Below the pieces are notes generated by a model. That model made no database searches and was not told the origin of the DNA. It saw nothing but the letters and a program-made list of their open reading frames with translations. Position numbers and translations under genes: made by a program. From Alteromonas confluentis (GTDB lineage: Bacteria; Pseudomonadota; Gammaproteobacteria; Enterobacterales; Alteromonadaceae): DNA of 64,000 bases. The DNA lies in contig NZ_MDHN01000039.1 of the NCBI RefSeq assembly GCF_001757105.1, positions 63,272-127,271 of the forward strand, written 5' to 3'. Below, piece by piece: positions 19,017-28,275 of the stretch (position 1 is the stretch's first letter; the number at the start of each line of letters is the position of its first letter).

Positions 19017-20057
19017 ATGACAGCACAGAAAAAGCACACATATACTCTTGCCGAACTGGCTGAGCACGTAGGTGGTCAGGCGGGCGGTCAGGGAAATGCC
19101 GCAGAAGTGAAAATCAGTGGTGTTGGTACACTGGCTGGCTCAGAAAGCCATCAAATTTCTTTTCTCACCAACGTAAAATACAAGTCTCAGTTGGCCGAAA
19201 CCAAGGCCGGTGCGGTAATCATTCACGATAAAGCCGCAGACGAATGCCCGGTACCGGCACTCATTCATGGTAATCCGCACGCTGCCTTTGCGCGCATCGC
19301 GCAGTTGTTCGATACCACGCCAGTTGTCGCTTCGGGTATCGCCGCCTCGGCGGTAGTGGCGTCGTCAGCCACCTTGGGCACCAACGTATCGTTGGGTCAC
19401 AATGTGATTATTGAAGACAACGTGGTGCTGGGCGACAACGTCACTATTGGCGCAAATACCGTTATCGGTAAAGGTGCGAAAATTGGTGAAGACACCACAA
19501 TTTATCCGAATGTCACCATTTATCATGAAGTTAATATTGGTAAGCGCGTTACCATTCACAGCCAAACGGTTATCGGCGCATCAGGATTCGGTTATGCCAA
19601 CGATAAAGGCACCTGGATCCCGATTCCACAAACTGGCAGTGTCCGCATTGGCGACGATGCGCAAATTGGTGCTTCCAGCAGTATCGACCGTGGCGCCATG
19701 GAAGACACCATTATTGGTAAGAATGTAATTATCGACAACCAGGTTCAGGTGGGTCATAACTGTATCATTGACGACCATTCTTGCATCTGCGGTGCTACCG
19801 GCATCGCCGGAAGTTGTCATATCGGTAAATACGTGATCATCGGCGGTGGTGTAGGCATCAACGGCCATATCTCTATCTGCGATAATGTGCAGGTTACCGG
19901 CTACACCATGATCGTGCAGGACATCACAGAACCCGGCGTGTATTCTTCGGGTCAGCCAGCCATGAAGAACCGCGATTGGCGCAAGGTTACAGTGCGAGGT
20001 CGACAGATAGACGATCTGTTTAACCGGGTTAAAGCACTGGAAAAAAGGGGCCAGTAA
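19017..20057 (+). CDS. lpxD: UDP-3-O-acylglucosamine N-acyltransferase
   Basis: Third enzyme of lipid A synthesis; it transfers an acyl chain from acyl carrier protein. The N-terminal uridine-binding domain is followed by a long left-handed hexapeptide-repeat helix (residues about 105-300, e.g. NVVLGDNVTIGANTVIG). The conserved blocks NVTIYHEVNIG, GFGYANDKG and IDRGAMEDTIIG are present. ATG 19017 has AGGA 8 bases upstream and gives 346 residues. It stands alone rather than beside bamA-skp-fabZ-lpxA, so it may be an additional copy. Confidence 0.92.
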   Translation: MTAQKKHTYTLAELAEHVGGQAGGQGNAAEVKISGVGTLAGSESHQISFLTNVKYKSQLAETKAGAVIIHDKAADECPVPALIHGNPHAAFARIAQLFDTTPVVASGIAASAVVASSATLGTNVSLGHNVIIEDNVVLGDNVTIGANTVIGKGAKIGEDTTIYPNVTIYHEVNIGKRVTIHSQTVIGASGFGYANDKGTWIPIPQTGSVRIGDDAQIGASSSIDRGAMEDTIIGKNVIIDNQVQVGHNCIIDDHSCICGATGIAGSCHIGKYVIIGGGVGINGHISICDNVQVTGYTMIVQDITEPGVYSSGQPAMKNRDWRKVTVRGRQIDDLFNRVKALEKRGQ

Positions 20058-20073
20058 GGTCTACCTTATACTG

Positions 20074-20098
20074 AACAGGCTCATAGGAGCCTGTTTTT
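20074..20098 (+). terminator. Intrinsic terminator of lpxD
   Basis: AACAGGCTC, loop ATAG, GAGCCTGTT, followed by TTT: a perfect 9-bp stem with a T-tail 16 bases after the lpxD stop. Confidence 0.85.
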
Positions 20099-20132
20099 GT
20101 ATCTGCAGTTCGGTTTTTCTAAAGGGGCAATT

Positions 20133-20828
20133 ATGAAGACGATCGGGTTACTCGGCGGCATGAGCTGGGAAAGTACCGTTGGCTATTACCGAGCAATAAA
20201 TCAAGGCGTGAAGCAGACGTTGGGCGGATTACATTCTGCGAAAATAGTGCTGGTGAGCGTCGATTTTGCCGAAATCGAAGCGTGCCAATCCCGTGGTGAC
20301 TGGGAAACCGCCGGGGCCTTACTGGCTGCCGGTGCTCGTCAGTTAAAGTCTGCTGGCGCTGAGTGCTTACTTATTTGTACTAACACCATGCACAAGGTGG
20401 CAGATGCCGTAAATGCCGCAACGAATTTGCCACTTATTCATATTGCCGATGCGACGGCGGAACAGCTGGTGGCAGACAAGGTTGCTAAAGTCGGTTTGCT
20501 CGGCACGGCCTTTACCATGGAGCAAGATTTTTACACGGGGCGTCTGCGGACTCATGGACTGGATGTTATCGTACCTGAAGAGGTCGATCGCCACATTGTG
20601 CATCGCGTTATATATGAGGAATTGTGCCTTGGACACACCTCTGCATCGTCTAAAGCAGAGTATTTACGTATTATCGATTTACTCCGCGCTAACGGCGCAG
20701 AGGCTGTTATTCTTGGTTGTACAGAAATCGGCTTGTTAGTCACGAGTGCCGATACGGCGGTGCCACTTTTAGATACCACCGCCATTCACGCGCAAAAGGC
20801 AGTGGAATTTGCCTTACAAAATAACTGA
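20133..20828 (+). CDS. Aspartate/glutamate racemase family protein
   Basis: A 231-residue cofactor-independent amino-acid racemase of the YgeA/aspartate racemase type. The two catalytic cysteines are C82 in ICTNTMH and C196 in ILGCTEIG. The N-terminus KTIGLLGGMSWEST is typical. ATG 20133 has AGGGG 7 bases upstream; a longer frame would run into the lpxD terminator. The substrate is not determined by sequence alone; relatives act on Asp, Glu or broader sets. Confidence 0.88.
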   Translation: MKTIGLLGGMSWESTVGYYRAINQGVKQTLGGLHSAKIVLVSVDFAEIEACQSRGDWETAGALLAAGARQLKSAGAECLLICTNTMHKVADAVNAATNLPLIHIADATAEQLVADKVAKVGLLGTAFTMEQDFYTGRLRTHGLDVIVPEEVDRHIVHRVIYEELCLGHTSASSKAEYLRIIDLLRANGAEAVILGCTEIGLLVTSADTAVPLLDTTAIHAQKAVEFALQNN

Positions 20829-20900
20829 GTTAACCGCTTATTCCACTTTCATATCAGTTAAATAAATAACTGCTAAAGCCCACCGGTTGTATGCCGCATG

Positions 20901-20926
20901 CCGATGTGAAACTTTCTTCACATCGG
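20901..20926. repeat. Perfect inverted repeat upstream of glyA
   Basis: CCGATGTGAA, spacer ACTTTC, TTCACATCGG. Ten paired bases sit 106 bases before glyA with no T-tail, so an operator is more likely than a terminator. The core TGAA-N6-TTCA resembles, but with one extra base, the MetR site TGAA-N5-TTCA known to control glyA in E. coli. Confidence 0.45.
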
Positions 20927-21031
20927 ATCTTATGATTAATGCTAACAAAGCAGTATACATAGCGTCTAAAATGACTAAAATATGCCCCTCATTTTATAGC
21001 AGTCCAAAAATACGCAGAGTAAGGAGCCTTC

Positions 21032-22288
21032 ATGTTACCTCGCGATATGACTATTGCGGATTACGATCCGGAACTGGCAGATGCCATGGCGAAAGAAGCT
21101 GAGCGTCAAGAGCACCACATCGAGCTCATCGCATCAGAGAACTATTGTAGCCCCCGAGTCATGGAAGCACAGGGTTCACAGCTGACTAATAAATATGCTG
21201 AAGGTTATCCTGGTAAGCGTTATTACGGTGGTTGTGAGCATGTAGACGTGGTTGAGCAATTAGCTATCGACCGTGCGAAGCAGCTGTTTGGTGCTGAATA
21301 CGCGAACGTACAACCGCACGCAGGATCACAGGCCAATGCGGCAGCGTTCATGGCGCTGATCAACGCTGGCGATACCGTATTAGGTATGAGCCTGTCTGAA
21401 GGTGGTCACCTTACTCACGGTTCACACGTGAACTTCTCTGGTAAGACGTACAATGCAGTACAGTATGGTCTGAATCAGGAAACCGGCGAAATTGATTACG
21501 AGCAGGTTGAAGCACTGGCCCTTGAGCACAAGCCTAAGCTGATCATCGGTGGTTTCTCTGCTTACTCTAAAGTGGTTGATTGGGCCCGTTTCCGTGAAAT
21601 AGCAGACAAAGTGGGTGCGTACCTGTTAGTCGACATGGCCCACGTTGCCGGTCTGATTGCTGCTGGCGTTTACCCAAGCCCACTGCCTCACGCACACGTG
21701 GTAACGACAACCACGCACAAAACACTGGCTGGCCCGCGTAGTGGTCTTATTCTGTCTGCCTGTGGCGACGAAGACATCTACAAGAAGCTGAATAGCTCGG
21801 TATTCCCGGGTAACCAGGGTGGTCCTCTGTGTCATGTTATCGCTGCAAAAGCGGTAGCTTTCAAAGAAGCCCTGCAGCCTGAATTCAAAGAGTATCAGCA
21901 ACAGGTTGTTACGAACGCCAAGGCGATGGTTGAAGTGATGCTTGAGCGCGGTTTCGACATCGTTTCCGGCGGTACTGAAAACCACCTGTTCTTGCTTGAC
22001 CTGATCAAGAAAGACATCACTGGTAAAGATGCCGACGCTGCCCTTGGCCGCGCGAACATCACTGTGAACAAAAACTCGGTGCCAAATGACCCGCGTTCTC
22101 CGTTCGTAACCAGTGGTCTGCGTATCGGCAGCCCGGCAATTACCCGTCGTGGTTTCAAAGAGCAGGAAGCAAAACAGGTTGCTACCTGGATTTGTGACAT
22201 TCTTGACAACATGGGTGATGAAAGTGTTGTTGAGCGTGTTAAAGGCGAAGCCATCAAACTGTGTGAAGCATTCCCTGTTTACGGTTAA
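21032..22288 (+). CDS. glyA: Serine hydroxymethyltransferase
   Basis: PLP enzyme interconverting serine and glycine while charging tetrahydrofolate with one carbon. The 418 residues match the family. The PLP lysine is in [12 protein letters not shown] (about K229). Substrate and cofactor blocks [28 protein letters not shown] and [13 protein letters not shown] are intact. The ribosome-binding site AAGGAG is 7 bases before the ATG. It ends in its own strong terminator before nrdR. Confidence 0.97.
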   Translation: MLPRDMTIADYDPELADAMAKEAERQEHHIELIASENYCSPRVMEAQGSQLTNKYAEGYPGKRYYGGCEHVDVVEQLAIDRAKQLFGAEYANVQPHAGSQANAAAFMALINAGDTVLGMSLSEGGHLTHGSHVNFSGKTYNAVQYGLNQETGEIDYEQVEALALEHKPKLIIGGFSAYSKVVDWARFREIADKVGAYLLVDMAHVAGLIAAGVYPSPLPHAHVVTTTTHKTLAGPRSGLILSACGDEDIYKKLNSSVFPGNQGGPLCHVIAAKAVAFKEALQPEFKEYQQQVVTNAKAMVEVMLERGFDIVSGGTENHLFLLDLIKKDITGKDADAALGRANITVNKNSVPNDPRSPFVTSGLRIGSPAITRRGFKEQEAKQVATWICDILDNMGDESVVERVKGEAIKLCEAFPVYG

Positions 22289-22310
22289 TAGCCCCTCGCG
22301 TTAAACTATG

Positions 22311-22344
22311 AACCGCCGGACAACCCTGTCCGGCGGTTTTGTTG
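22311..22344 (+). terminator. Intrinsic terminator of glyA
   Basis: AACCGCCGGACA, loop ACCC, TGTCCGGCGGTT, then TTGTTGTTTT: a perfect 12-bp stem. It lies between glyA and nrdR, only 16 bases before the nrdR start, so nrdR-rib transcription needs either read-through or a promoter within or upstream of it. Confidence 0.9.
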
Positions 22345-22359
22345 TTTTAAGGACTCCCC

Positions 22360-22809
22360 ATGTTTTGCCCGTTTTGTTCGGCTCAGGAAACCAAAGTTAT
22401 CGATTCCCGTCTGGTGGCAGAAGGGCATCAGGTGCGCCGTCGCCGGGAATGCGTGATCTGTCACGAACGTTTTACTACGTTTGAGAGCGCAGAATTGGTG
22501 ATGCCCCGTGTGATTAAACGTGACGGTTCGCGGGAACCGTTTAACGAAGACAAACTCCGTGCAGGCCTGCAGCGTGCACTGGAAAAACGTCCGGTGAGTA
22601 CAGAGCGTATTGAGGAAGTGATTTTGTCACTGAAATCCGCCCTGCGTGCTACTGGAGAGCGTGAAGTCTCTAGTGAATATCTGGGTAATCTGATTATGGA
22701 TGCCCTTAAAGAACTGGATAAAGTGGCTTATGTACGCTTTGCCTCTGTCTACCGTTCGTTCGAAGATATTCGCGAGTTCGGTGAGGAAATTGCCCGCCTG
22801 GGAGACTAA
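22360..22809 (+). CDS. nrdR: Transcriptional repressor NrdR
   Basis: ATP/dATP-sensing repressor of ribonucleotide reductase genes. A zinc ribbon is formed by C3, C6, C31 and C34 (CPFC ... CVIC). The ATP-cone domain begins [16 protein letters not shown] at about residue 50. The length of 149 is exact for the family. It heads nrdR-ribD-ribE-ribBX-ribH-nusB-thiL-pgpA, the usual gammaproteobacterial order. Confidence 0.97.
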   Translation: MFCPFCSAQETKVIDSRLVAEGHQVRRRRECVICHERFTTFESAELVMPRVIKRDGSREPFNEDKLRAGLQRALEKRPVSTERIEEVILSLKSALRATGEREVSSEYLGNLIMDALKELDKVAYVRFASVYRSFEDIREFGEEIARLGD

Positions 22810-22818
22810 TCCGCTGTC

Positions 22819-23940
22819 ATGACATGCTCATTATCTGCGTCAGTAAATGACGATTACACCTGGATGGCTAAGGCCATTAAACTGGCCCGAAAAGGCCGCT
22901 TCACCACCTCACCGAACCCTCGAGTGGGATGTATCGTTCTCGATGCAAAAGGAGAGTTAGCCGGGCAGGGCTTTCACGTTCAGGCGGGGACGCCACACGC
23001 TGAAGTGCATGCGCTACGTGAAGCCGGTGAAAAAGCCCGTGGTGGCACCGCGTATGTCACATTGGAGCCATGTAGCCATTTCGGTCGCACGCCACCTTGT
23101 GCCAATGCCCTCATCGATGCCGGCGTGAGCCGGGTGGTGGTGGCGATGACCGACCCAAACCCGCAAGTGAGTGGTAACGGTATACGTCGCTTGCAGGATG
23201 CCGGCATCGAAGTGGTTACCGACGTACTGGCCGCTGAGTCTGCTGCGCTTAATCCGGGATTCATTAAGCGAATGGTTACCGGTAAGCCAAGAGTGACCGT
23301 AAAAATGGGCATTAGCCTCGACGGTAAAATTGCCTTATCCAATGGGGTGAGTCAGTGGATCACTGGTTCTGAAGCCCGCCGCGATGTGCAATTACAGCGC
23401 GCGCAGAGTTGTGCAGTGCTTACCGGCTCTGGTACTGCACTGGCTGATAACCCCAGCTTGCTGGTAAGAAAAGCCGAAGCCGATTTGTCCGACTATCCTG
23501 CATTGCCACTACGCCAGCCACTACGCGTTGTCATCGATTCTCATAATGCTTTACCGGGCAATTTACAGTTGTTTACCGACGGTCATAAAACACTGCGCAT
23601 TACTGGACAGCCCATAGCGCCAGAGACTGACGTGCCGGCCCAGGCAATATCAATGAAAGGCGATCACATCGATTTACATGAATTGATGATGAAATTGGGT
23701 GAGCGCCAGCTAAACGATGTTTGGGTAGAAGCCGGCCCCGGACTCGCAGGTGCACTGTTAGCTGCCGGAGAGGTCGATCAGCTTGTAGTATATCAGGCCC
23801 CCAAAATACTCGGTGACAAAGGTAAGAGCATGATGACATTGCAGGATTTCACCGCGCTGGAGCAAACGCCGACACTTTCTTTGACCGATGTCAGGCAAAT
23901 TGGCCCGGATATCCGCCTGACCTACGATATAATTAGTTAA
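22819..23940 (+). CDS. ribD: Riboflavin biosynthesis deaminase/reductase RibD
   Basis: Bifunctional enzyme: the N-terminal half deaminates the pyrimidine intermediate and the C-terminal half reduces its ribose side chain. Deaminase zinc ligands are in HAEVHAL and PCSHFGRTPPC. The substrate-binding segment SPNPRVGCIV is at about residues 32-41. The reductase domain begins PRVTVKMGISLDGKIAL. At 373 residues it is complete. It follows nrdR after 9 bases. Confidence 0.96.
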   Translation: MTCSLSASVNDDYTWMAKAIKLARKGRFTTSPNPRVGCIVLDAKGELAGQGFHVQAGTPHAEVHALREAGEKARGGTAYVTLEPCSHFGRTPPCANALIDAGVSRVVVAMTDPNPQVSGNGIRRLQDAGIEVVTDVLAAESAALNPGFIKRMVTGKPRVTVKMGISLDGKIALSNGVSQWITGSEARRDVQLQRAQSCAVLTGSGTALADNPSLLVRKAEADLSDYPALPLRQPLRVVIDSHNALPGNLQLFTDGHKTLRITGQPIAPETDVPAQAISMKGDHIDLHELMMKLGERQLNDVWVEAGPGLAGALLAAGEVDQLVVYQAPKILGDKGKSMMTLQDFTALEQTPTLSLTDVRQIGPDIRLTYDIIS

Positions 23941-23963
23941 ATTCAGCCAGGAGGCTAACCGAT

Positions 23964-24629
23964 ATGTTTACCGGTATTATCCAGGCTCTGGGAACCATTC
24001 GTTCACTGGACCACCGTGGTGAGGACATCAAACTCACCGTTTCGTCTGAGAAGCTCGATATGTCGGATGTGGCGTTAGGCGATAGCATTGCCACAAATGG
24101 TGTTTGCTTAACGGTTACCGAGTTTGGTCATGACTACTACTGCGCCGATGTTTCAGCCGAAACCATTAAGTACACGGGCTTCGCCAATTATAAGCCGGGT
24201 AGCACCGTAAACCTTGAGAAGGCCATGCGTCCTACCGATCGTTTCGGTGGTCATATTGTTTCCGGCCACGTAGACGGTGTGGGCGAAGTAAAACGTATTG
24301 TTAAGCACGCCACCTATATTGAAATTTGGGTTGCTGCCCCCACTGATCTGGCTAAGTACATCGCCCATAAAGGCAGTATTACTGTCGACGGTGTGAGCCT
24401 CACAGTCAATGAGGTAGACGGCAACGAATTTATGCTGTGGATTATTCCCCATACGCTTCAGGAAACGGTGATTGGCAATTATAAAGCCGGTAGCCGGATC
24501 AACCTGGAAGTCGACGTGGTAGCACGCTACCTGGAGCGGTTGATGATGGGCGAGAAAGCGGCAGAGAAATCGAGTAAAAAAGACATCAGCATGGCGTTTC
24601 TTGCCGAAAATGGCTTTTTGAGAAAATAA
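23964..24629 (+). CDS. ribE: Riboflavin synthase alpha subunit
   Basis: Converts two 6,7-dimethyl-8-ribityllumazines into riboflavin. The two tandem lumazine-binding barrels each have the repeat signature (MFTGIIQALG and NGVCLTV in the first; GGHIVSGHVDG and DGVSLTV in the second). The 221 residues are near the family length. GGAGG lies 8 bases before the ATG. It works with RibH encoded two genes downstream. Confidence 0.96.
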   Translation: MFTGIIQALGTIRSLDHRGEDIKLTVSSEKLDMSDVALGDSIATNGVCLTVTEFGHDYYCADVSAETIKYTGFANYKPGSTVNLEKAMRPTDRFGGHIVSGHVDGVGEVKRIVKHATYIEIWVAAPTDLAKYIAHKGSITVDGVSLTVNEVDGNEFMLWIIPHTLQETVIGNYKAGSRINLEVDVVARYLERLMMGEKAAEKSSKKDISMAFLAENGFLRK

Positions 24630-24647
24630 CCCTACACAAGTGAAATT

Positions 24648-25748
24648 ATGGCACTCAACACATCAGCAGAAATAATTGAAGATATCCGTCAGGGTAAAAT
24701 GGTCATTCTGATGGATGACGAAGACCGTGAAAACGAAGGCGATATCATCATGGCGGCGGAGCATGTTACGCCGGAAGCGATTAACTTTATGGTTACCCAC
24801 GCCCGTGGTTTGGTTTGTCTGCCCATGACGCAGGAACGTTGTGCACGTCTAAACCTGCCATTAATGGTCGATAAAAACGGTGCTCAATTCCACACCGCAT
24901 TTACCGTATCGATTGAAGCCGCACGTGGCGTGACCACCGGAATTTCTGCCGCTGATCGTGCCACAACAGTGCTTGCCGCTGTTGGCAAAGATGCCGTTGC
25001 TGCCGATGTGGTTCAACCTGGACATATTTTCCCTTTAATCGCAAAAGACGGTGGTGTACTGAATCGCGCAGGGCACACCGAAGCCAGTGTTGACCTGGCT
25101 CGATTAGCAGGTTGCGAACCGGCGGCGGTGATTGTTGAAATTCTGAATGAAGACGGCACCATGGCCCGTCGTCCTGAATTAGAAAAGTTTGCCGAGAAGT
25201 ACGATATTAAAATTGGCACCATTGCCGACTTGATTGAATACCGTAATCTTAACGAAACCACCATCGAAAAAGTTGCGCAGTGTCATTTGCCGACGGAGTA
25301 CGGTGATTTCGAATTGCATACATTTAAAGATGTGATTGATAACCAAATCCATTTCGCACTGAAAAAAGGGGATATCAATCCAGAAGACCCCACGCTGGTT
25401 CGGGTACATCTGCACAATACATTGGGTGATTTGCTGGGCTCAACCCGCAATATTAGCCGCACGATGACGCTGCAGGATGCGATGAAGCGGATTGCCGATG
25501 AAGGTGGCGTCCTGGTGCTGCTAGGCAAAGAAGAAGATCTGGAAGGCCAGGTGAGAAAGTTTGCCGCGGAAGACCGCGGTGAACAGCCTGAAGGCAAGAC
25601 CTGGACAGGCTCGTCGCGCACCGTCGGTGTGGGGAGTCAGATCCTGGCGACATTGGGCGTGAAGAAAATGCGCCTGTTAAGTAAGCCTGTTAAGTATCAT
25701 GCATTGTCAGGTTTCGGGCTAGACGTCGTCGAATATATTCATTCATAA
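24648..25748 (+). CDS. ribBX: 3,4-dihydroxy-2-butanone 4-phosphate synthase with degenerate GTP cyclohydrolase II domain (RibBX type)
   Basis: The N-terminal half (about residues 1-200) is a complete Rib[11 protein letters not shown], the acidic loop, and [16 protein letters not shown] are present. It makes the four-carbon unit of riboflavin. The C-terminal half aligns with GTP cyclohydrolase II but lacks its zinc ligands. Where RibA has Cys-x10-Cys-x-Cys, this protein reads [15 protein letters not shown], with Asn, Asn and Ser. Such RibBX proteins are known in Shewanella and relatives and lack cyclohydrolase activity, so a separate ribA is expected elsewhere. No FMN riboswitch fits in the 18-base gap upstream. 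Confidence 0.9.
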   Translation: MALNTSAEIIEDIRQGKMVILMDDEDRENEGDIIMAAEHVTPEAINFMVTHARGLVCLPMTQERCARLNLPLMVDKNGAQFHTAFTVSIEAARGVTTGISAADRATTVLAAVGKDAVAADVVQPGHIFPLIAKDGGVLNRAGHTEASVDLARLAGCEPAAVIVEILNEDGTMARRPELEKFAEKYDIKIGTIADLIEYRNLNETTIEKVAQCHLPTEYGDFELHTFKDVIDNQIHFALKKGDINPEDPTLVRVHLHNTLGDLLGSTRNISRTMTLQDAMKRIADEGGVLVLLGKEEDLEGQVRKFAAEDRGEQPEGKTWTGSSRTVGVGSQILATLGVKKMRLLSKPVKYHALSGFGLDVVEYIHS

Positions 25749-25785
25749 GTTCGCGTTGCTTTCGTGAACAATCGATTCAGTTTGT

Positions 25786-25807
25786 GCGCAGTTATGCTAT
25801 ACTGCGC
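25786..25807 (+). promoter_or_regulatory. Palindrome over a probable ribH promoter
   Basis: GCGCAGT, spacer TATGCTAT, ACTGCGC. The extended -10 element TGCTATACT (25796-25803... reading TG-C-TATACT) lies inside the palindrome, 31 bases before the ribH ATG. The -35 region is weak. A repressor site overlapping the promoter is the simplest reading. Confidence 0.4.
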
Positions 25808-25833
25808 GCCGTTTTTTATAGGGGTGGAATTCC

Positions 25834-26307
25834 ATGCAGGTAATTGAAGGTAACATTCGCGCGACAGGCAAAAAATTCGCTATTGTTGTGTCTCGTTTTA
25901 ACAGTTTTGTTGTAGAAAGCTTGCTGGAAGGTGCGCTTGATACCTTAGAGCGTCACGGCGAAGTCAGCGACGGCGACATCACGCTTGTTCGTGTTCCTGG
26001 CGCTTATGAGTTACCTGTAGCGGCTAAGAAAATCGCGGAAAAAGGCCAGTTCGATGCCATCATCGCATTGGGTGCGGTTATTCGTGGTGGTACGCCGCAC
26101 TTTGATTTTGTTGCCGGAGAGTGTAACAAAGGTCTGGCGCAAGTTTCTTTAGAATACGGTATTCCGGTCTCTTTCGGTGTAATCACCACAGACTCAATCG
26201 AACAGGCAATTGAACGTTCAGGCACTAAAGCCGGCAACAAAGGTGCAGAAGCTGCACTGGGCGCGCTGGAAATGGTGAACGTTGTTTCTGCCCTTAACGA
26301 TCTTTAA
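25834..26307 (+). CDS. ribH: 6,7-dimethyl-8-ribityllumazine synthase
   Basis: Condenses the RibB product with the RibD product to give lumazine; it forms icosahedral or pentameric shells. The blocks [31 protein letters not shown] and [19 protein letters not shown] are diagnostic. The length of 157 is normal. It follows ribBX after 85 bases that hold a likely separate promoter. Confidence 0.97.
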   Translation: MQVIEGNIRATGKKFAIVVSRFNSFVVESLLEGALDTLERHGEVSDGDITLVRVPGAYELPVAAKKIAEKGQFDAIIALGAVIRGGTPHFDFVAGECNKGLAQVSLEYGIPVSFGVITTDSIEQAIERSGTKAGNKGAEAALGALEMVNVVSALNDL

Positions 26308-26318
26308 TCGGGGGTTAC

Positions 26319-26738
26319 GTGAAAGTATCCGCACGTCATAAAGCCAGAGAACTCGCCCTGCAGGGTATTTACTCGTGGCAGATGAGTAAGAATGACATTG
26401 CCCAGGTTGAGCTTGCACTGGCAACCAGCAATGACATGCAAAAGGTTGATATGGTGTATTTTCAGGCCATTCTGCGCGGCGTCGTCGAGAACGTAGAAAC
26501 ACTGGATACGAAAATCAAACCGTATCTTGGCCGCTTGCCGGAAGAGCTTGATCCTATCGAGAAAGCCGTTCTGCGTATTGCTACCTATGAACTGACTGAG
26601 CGCATGGACGTGCCTTATCGCGTAATTATCAACGAATCGATTGAACTTGCTAAGTCTTTCGGTGCCGAAGAAAGCCATAAATTCATTAACGGCGCGCTGG
26701 ATAAAGCAGTAAAAACCCTGCGTCAGCACGAACGTTAA
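26319..26738 (+). CDS. nusB: Transcription antitermination protein NusB
   Basis: Binds boxA RNA with ribosomal protein S10 to form the rRNA antitermination complex. All-helical, 139 residues, GTG start 11 bases after ribH. The family blocks ARELALQGIYSWQ, LGRLPEELDPIEKAVLRIA and RVIINESIELAKSFGAEESHKFING are intact. A boxA target is present in the rRNA leader at the right end of this same window. Confidence 0.96.
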   Translation: MKVSARHKARELALQGIYSWQMSKNDIAQVELALATSNDMQKVDMVYFQAILRGVVENVETLDTKIKPYLGRLPEELDPIEKAVLRIATYELTERMDVPYRVIINESIELAKSFGAEESHKFINGALDKAVKTLRQHER

Positions 26739-26800
26739 TCAGCGATCTATTTACGGGGAAATCCGTAAATATTCGACGACACTGAATCAATCGGTATTAC

Positions 26801-27769
26801 GTGAAAGAATTTGACCTCATTGGCCGCTATTTTGCAGATGGCGGCCATCAACGAAAAGACGTACTGGTCGGCATCGGCGATGACTGTGCGGTAACGTCTG
26901 TACCTGCAAATCAGCAATTAGCCATCACCACTGACACATTGGTATCTGGCGTTCATTTCCTTAAAGATGCACCTGCGCGCTCTGTTGCCTATAAAGCGGT
27001 GGCGGTGAACTTGAGTGATTTGGCGGCCATGGGTGCCGAGCCCGCGTGGATTTCTCTGTCCTTATCGATGTCACATGTCGATGAAGCCTGGATGGAAGAA
27101 TTTGCCAATGGCCTCTACGAGCTAACCCGTTACTATTCGGTACAGCTCATTGGCGGCGATACGGTGCGTGGTCCGCTGGCGATGACAATTACGGCGCAGG
27201 GCTTTATTCCACCTGAAAACGCGTTAAAGCGCAGTGGCGCAAAACCGGGCGACTGGATTTACGTTACCGGCACTACCGGTGATGCCGGCGCTGGCCTTGA
27301 AATTCTGAAAGGCGAGCGTGAGGCAAAATCAGAAGCGGATAAAGACTTTTTGGTTAAGCGCCACTTATATCCCACGCCGAGAGTAGCAGTGGGGACGGCG
27401 ATTCGTCGCACCGCCACATCCTGTATTGATGTCTCTGACGGCCTGCTGTCTGATTTGGGCCATATTCTTAAAGCGTCGAATTGCGGTGCCCTGGTTCATG
27501 TAGACCGTTTGCCGGTTTCATCCCCATTATTTAATTGCCTGGGTGCGCAGGAAGCTTACCGCTACGCGTTAACCGCTGGAGACGACTACGAGTTAGTCTT
27601 CACGGTAAATGAAGAGCAGCGGGGTAACTTAGAAACCTCTTTGGCTTCTACTGGTGTAAAAGCGACCTGTATTGGTCAGGTTACTGGACAAAAGGGCAAG
27701 GTAGACCTCAAGCTGTACGATGCACCCTATGAACTGCCTGATGCCGTGGGTTACGAGCACGAGTTTTAA
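26801..27769 (+). CDS. thiL: Thiamine-monophosphate kinase
   Basis: Phosphorylates thiamine monophosphate to the active pyrophosphate, the last step of thiamine cofactor synthesis. GTG start. Metal and ATP residues lie in GIGDDCAV, TTDTLVSGVHF, VNLSDLAAMGAEP and IGGDTVRG; a C-terminal CIDVSDGLLSDLGHI block is also present. At 322 residues it is complete. Its stop shares a base with the pgpA ATG. Confidence 0.96.
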   Translation: MKEFDLIGRYFADGGHQRKDVLVGIGDDCAVTSVPANQQLAITTDTLVSGVHFLKDAPARSVAYKAVAVNLSDLAAMGAEPAWISLSLSMSHVDEAWMEEFANGLYELTRYYSVQLIGGDTVRGPLAMTITAQGFIPPENALKRSGAKPGDWIYVTGTTGDAGAGLEILKGEREAKSEADKDFLVKRHLYPTPRVAVGTAIRRTATSCIDVSDGLLSDLGHILKASNCGALVHVDRLPVSSPLFNCLGAQEAYRYALTAGDDYELVFTVNEEQRGNLETSLASTGVKATCIGQVTGQKGKVDLKLYDAPYELPDAVGYEHEF

Positions 27770-28263
27770 TGCAACCTGAGTATCGCGCCCGAGTATCGAT
27801 GAAAAATCCCGTGCATTTCTGTGCACTGGGATTTGGATCGGGCCTTATTCCACTGATGCCTGGTACCTTCGGCTCACTGGCAGCAATCCCGCTAATTCTT
27901 CTTCTCGCGCCGTTAGGCGATAGTATTTTCTTAACCGCTACCCTCGTTAGTTGCATCGTTGGAATCTGGTTCTGTGGCCGTACCGCGAGCGATATGGGCG
28001 TGCATGACCACGGTTCTATCGTATGGGACGAAGTGGCAGGTATGTTACTTACCTTCATGTTTGTGCCCATCACGGTATGGACGGTATTACTGGGTTTTGT
28101 GCTGTTTCGAATTTTCGACATACTCAAACCCTGGCCAATCGGGCCAGTGGATAAAACCGTGCATGGCGGTTTGGGAATAATGTTGGATGATATCCTGGCC
28201 GGGCTGATGTCTTTTGCCTGCTTGCAAGGCGGGATCTATTGGTTTCCGGTATTGCTAAAATAA
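27769..28263 (+). CDS. pgpA: Phosphatidylglycerophosphatase A
   Basis: Inner-membrane phosphatase making phosphatidylglycerol. The N-terminal signature GFGSGLIPLMPGTFGSLAAIP and the acidic block DDHGSIVWDEVAGM-like (here HDHGSIVWDEVAG) identify it. There are four hydrophobic segments. The length is 164; an internal ATG 10 codons in would also be plausible. It is the last gene of the nrdR-rib cluster. The AT-rich gene that follows is convergent, 12 bases away. Confidence 0.94.
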   Translation: MQPEYRARVSMKNPVHFCALGFGSGLIPLMPGTFGSLAAIPLILLLAPLGDSIFLTATLVSCIVGIWFCGRTASDMGVHDHGSIVWDEVAGMLLTFMFVPITVWTVLLGFVLFRIFDILKPWPIGPVDKTVHGGLGIMLDDILAGLMSFACLQGGIYWFPVLLK

Positions 28264-28275
28264 CGTTGGAAAACA

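Noticed and set aside
22300..25833. FMN riboswitch for the riboflavin genes
   Set aside because: The gaps before ribD, ribE, ribBX and ribH are 9-85 bases and show none of the conserved RFN stems.
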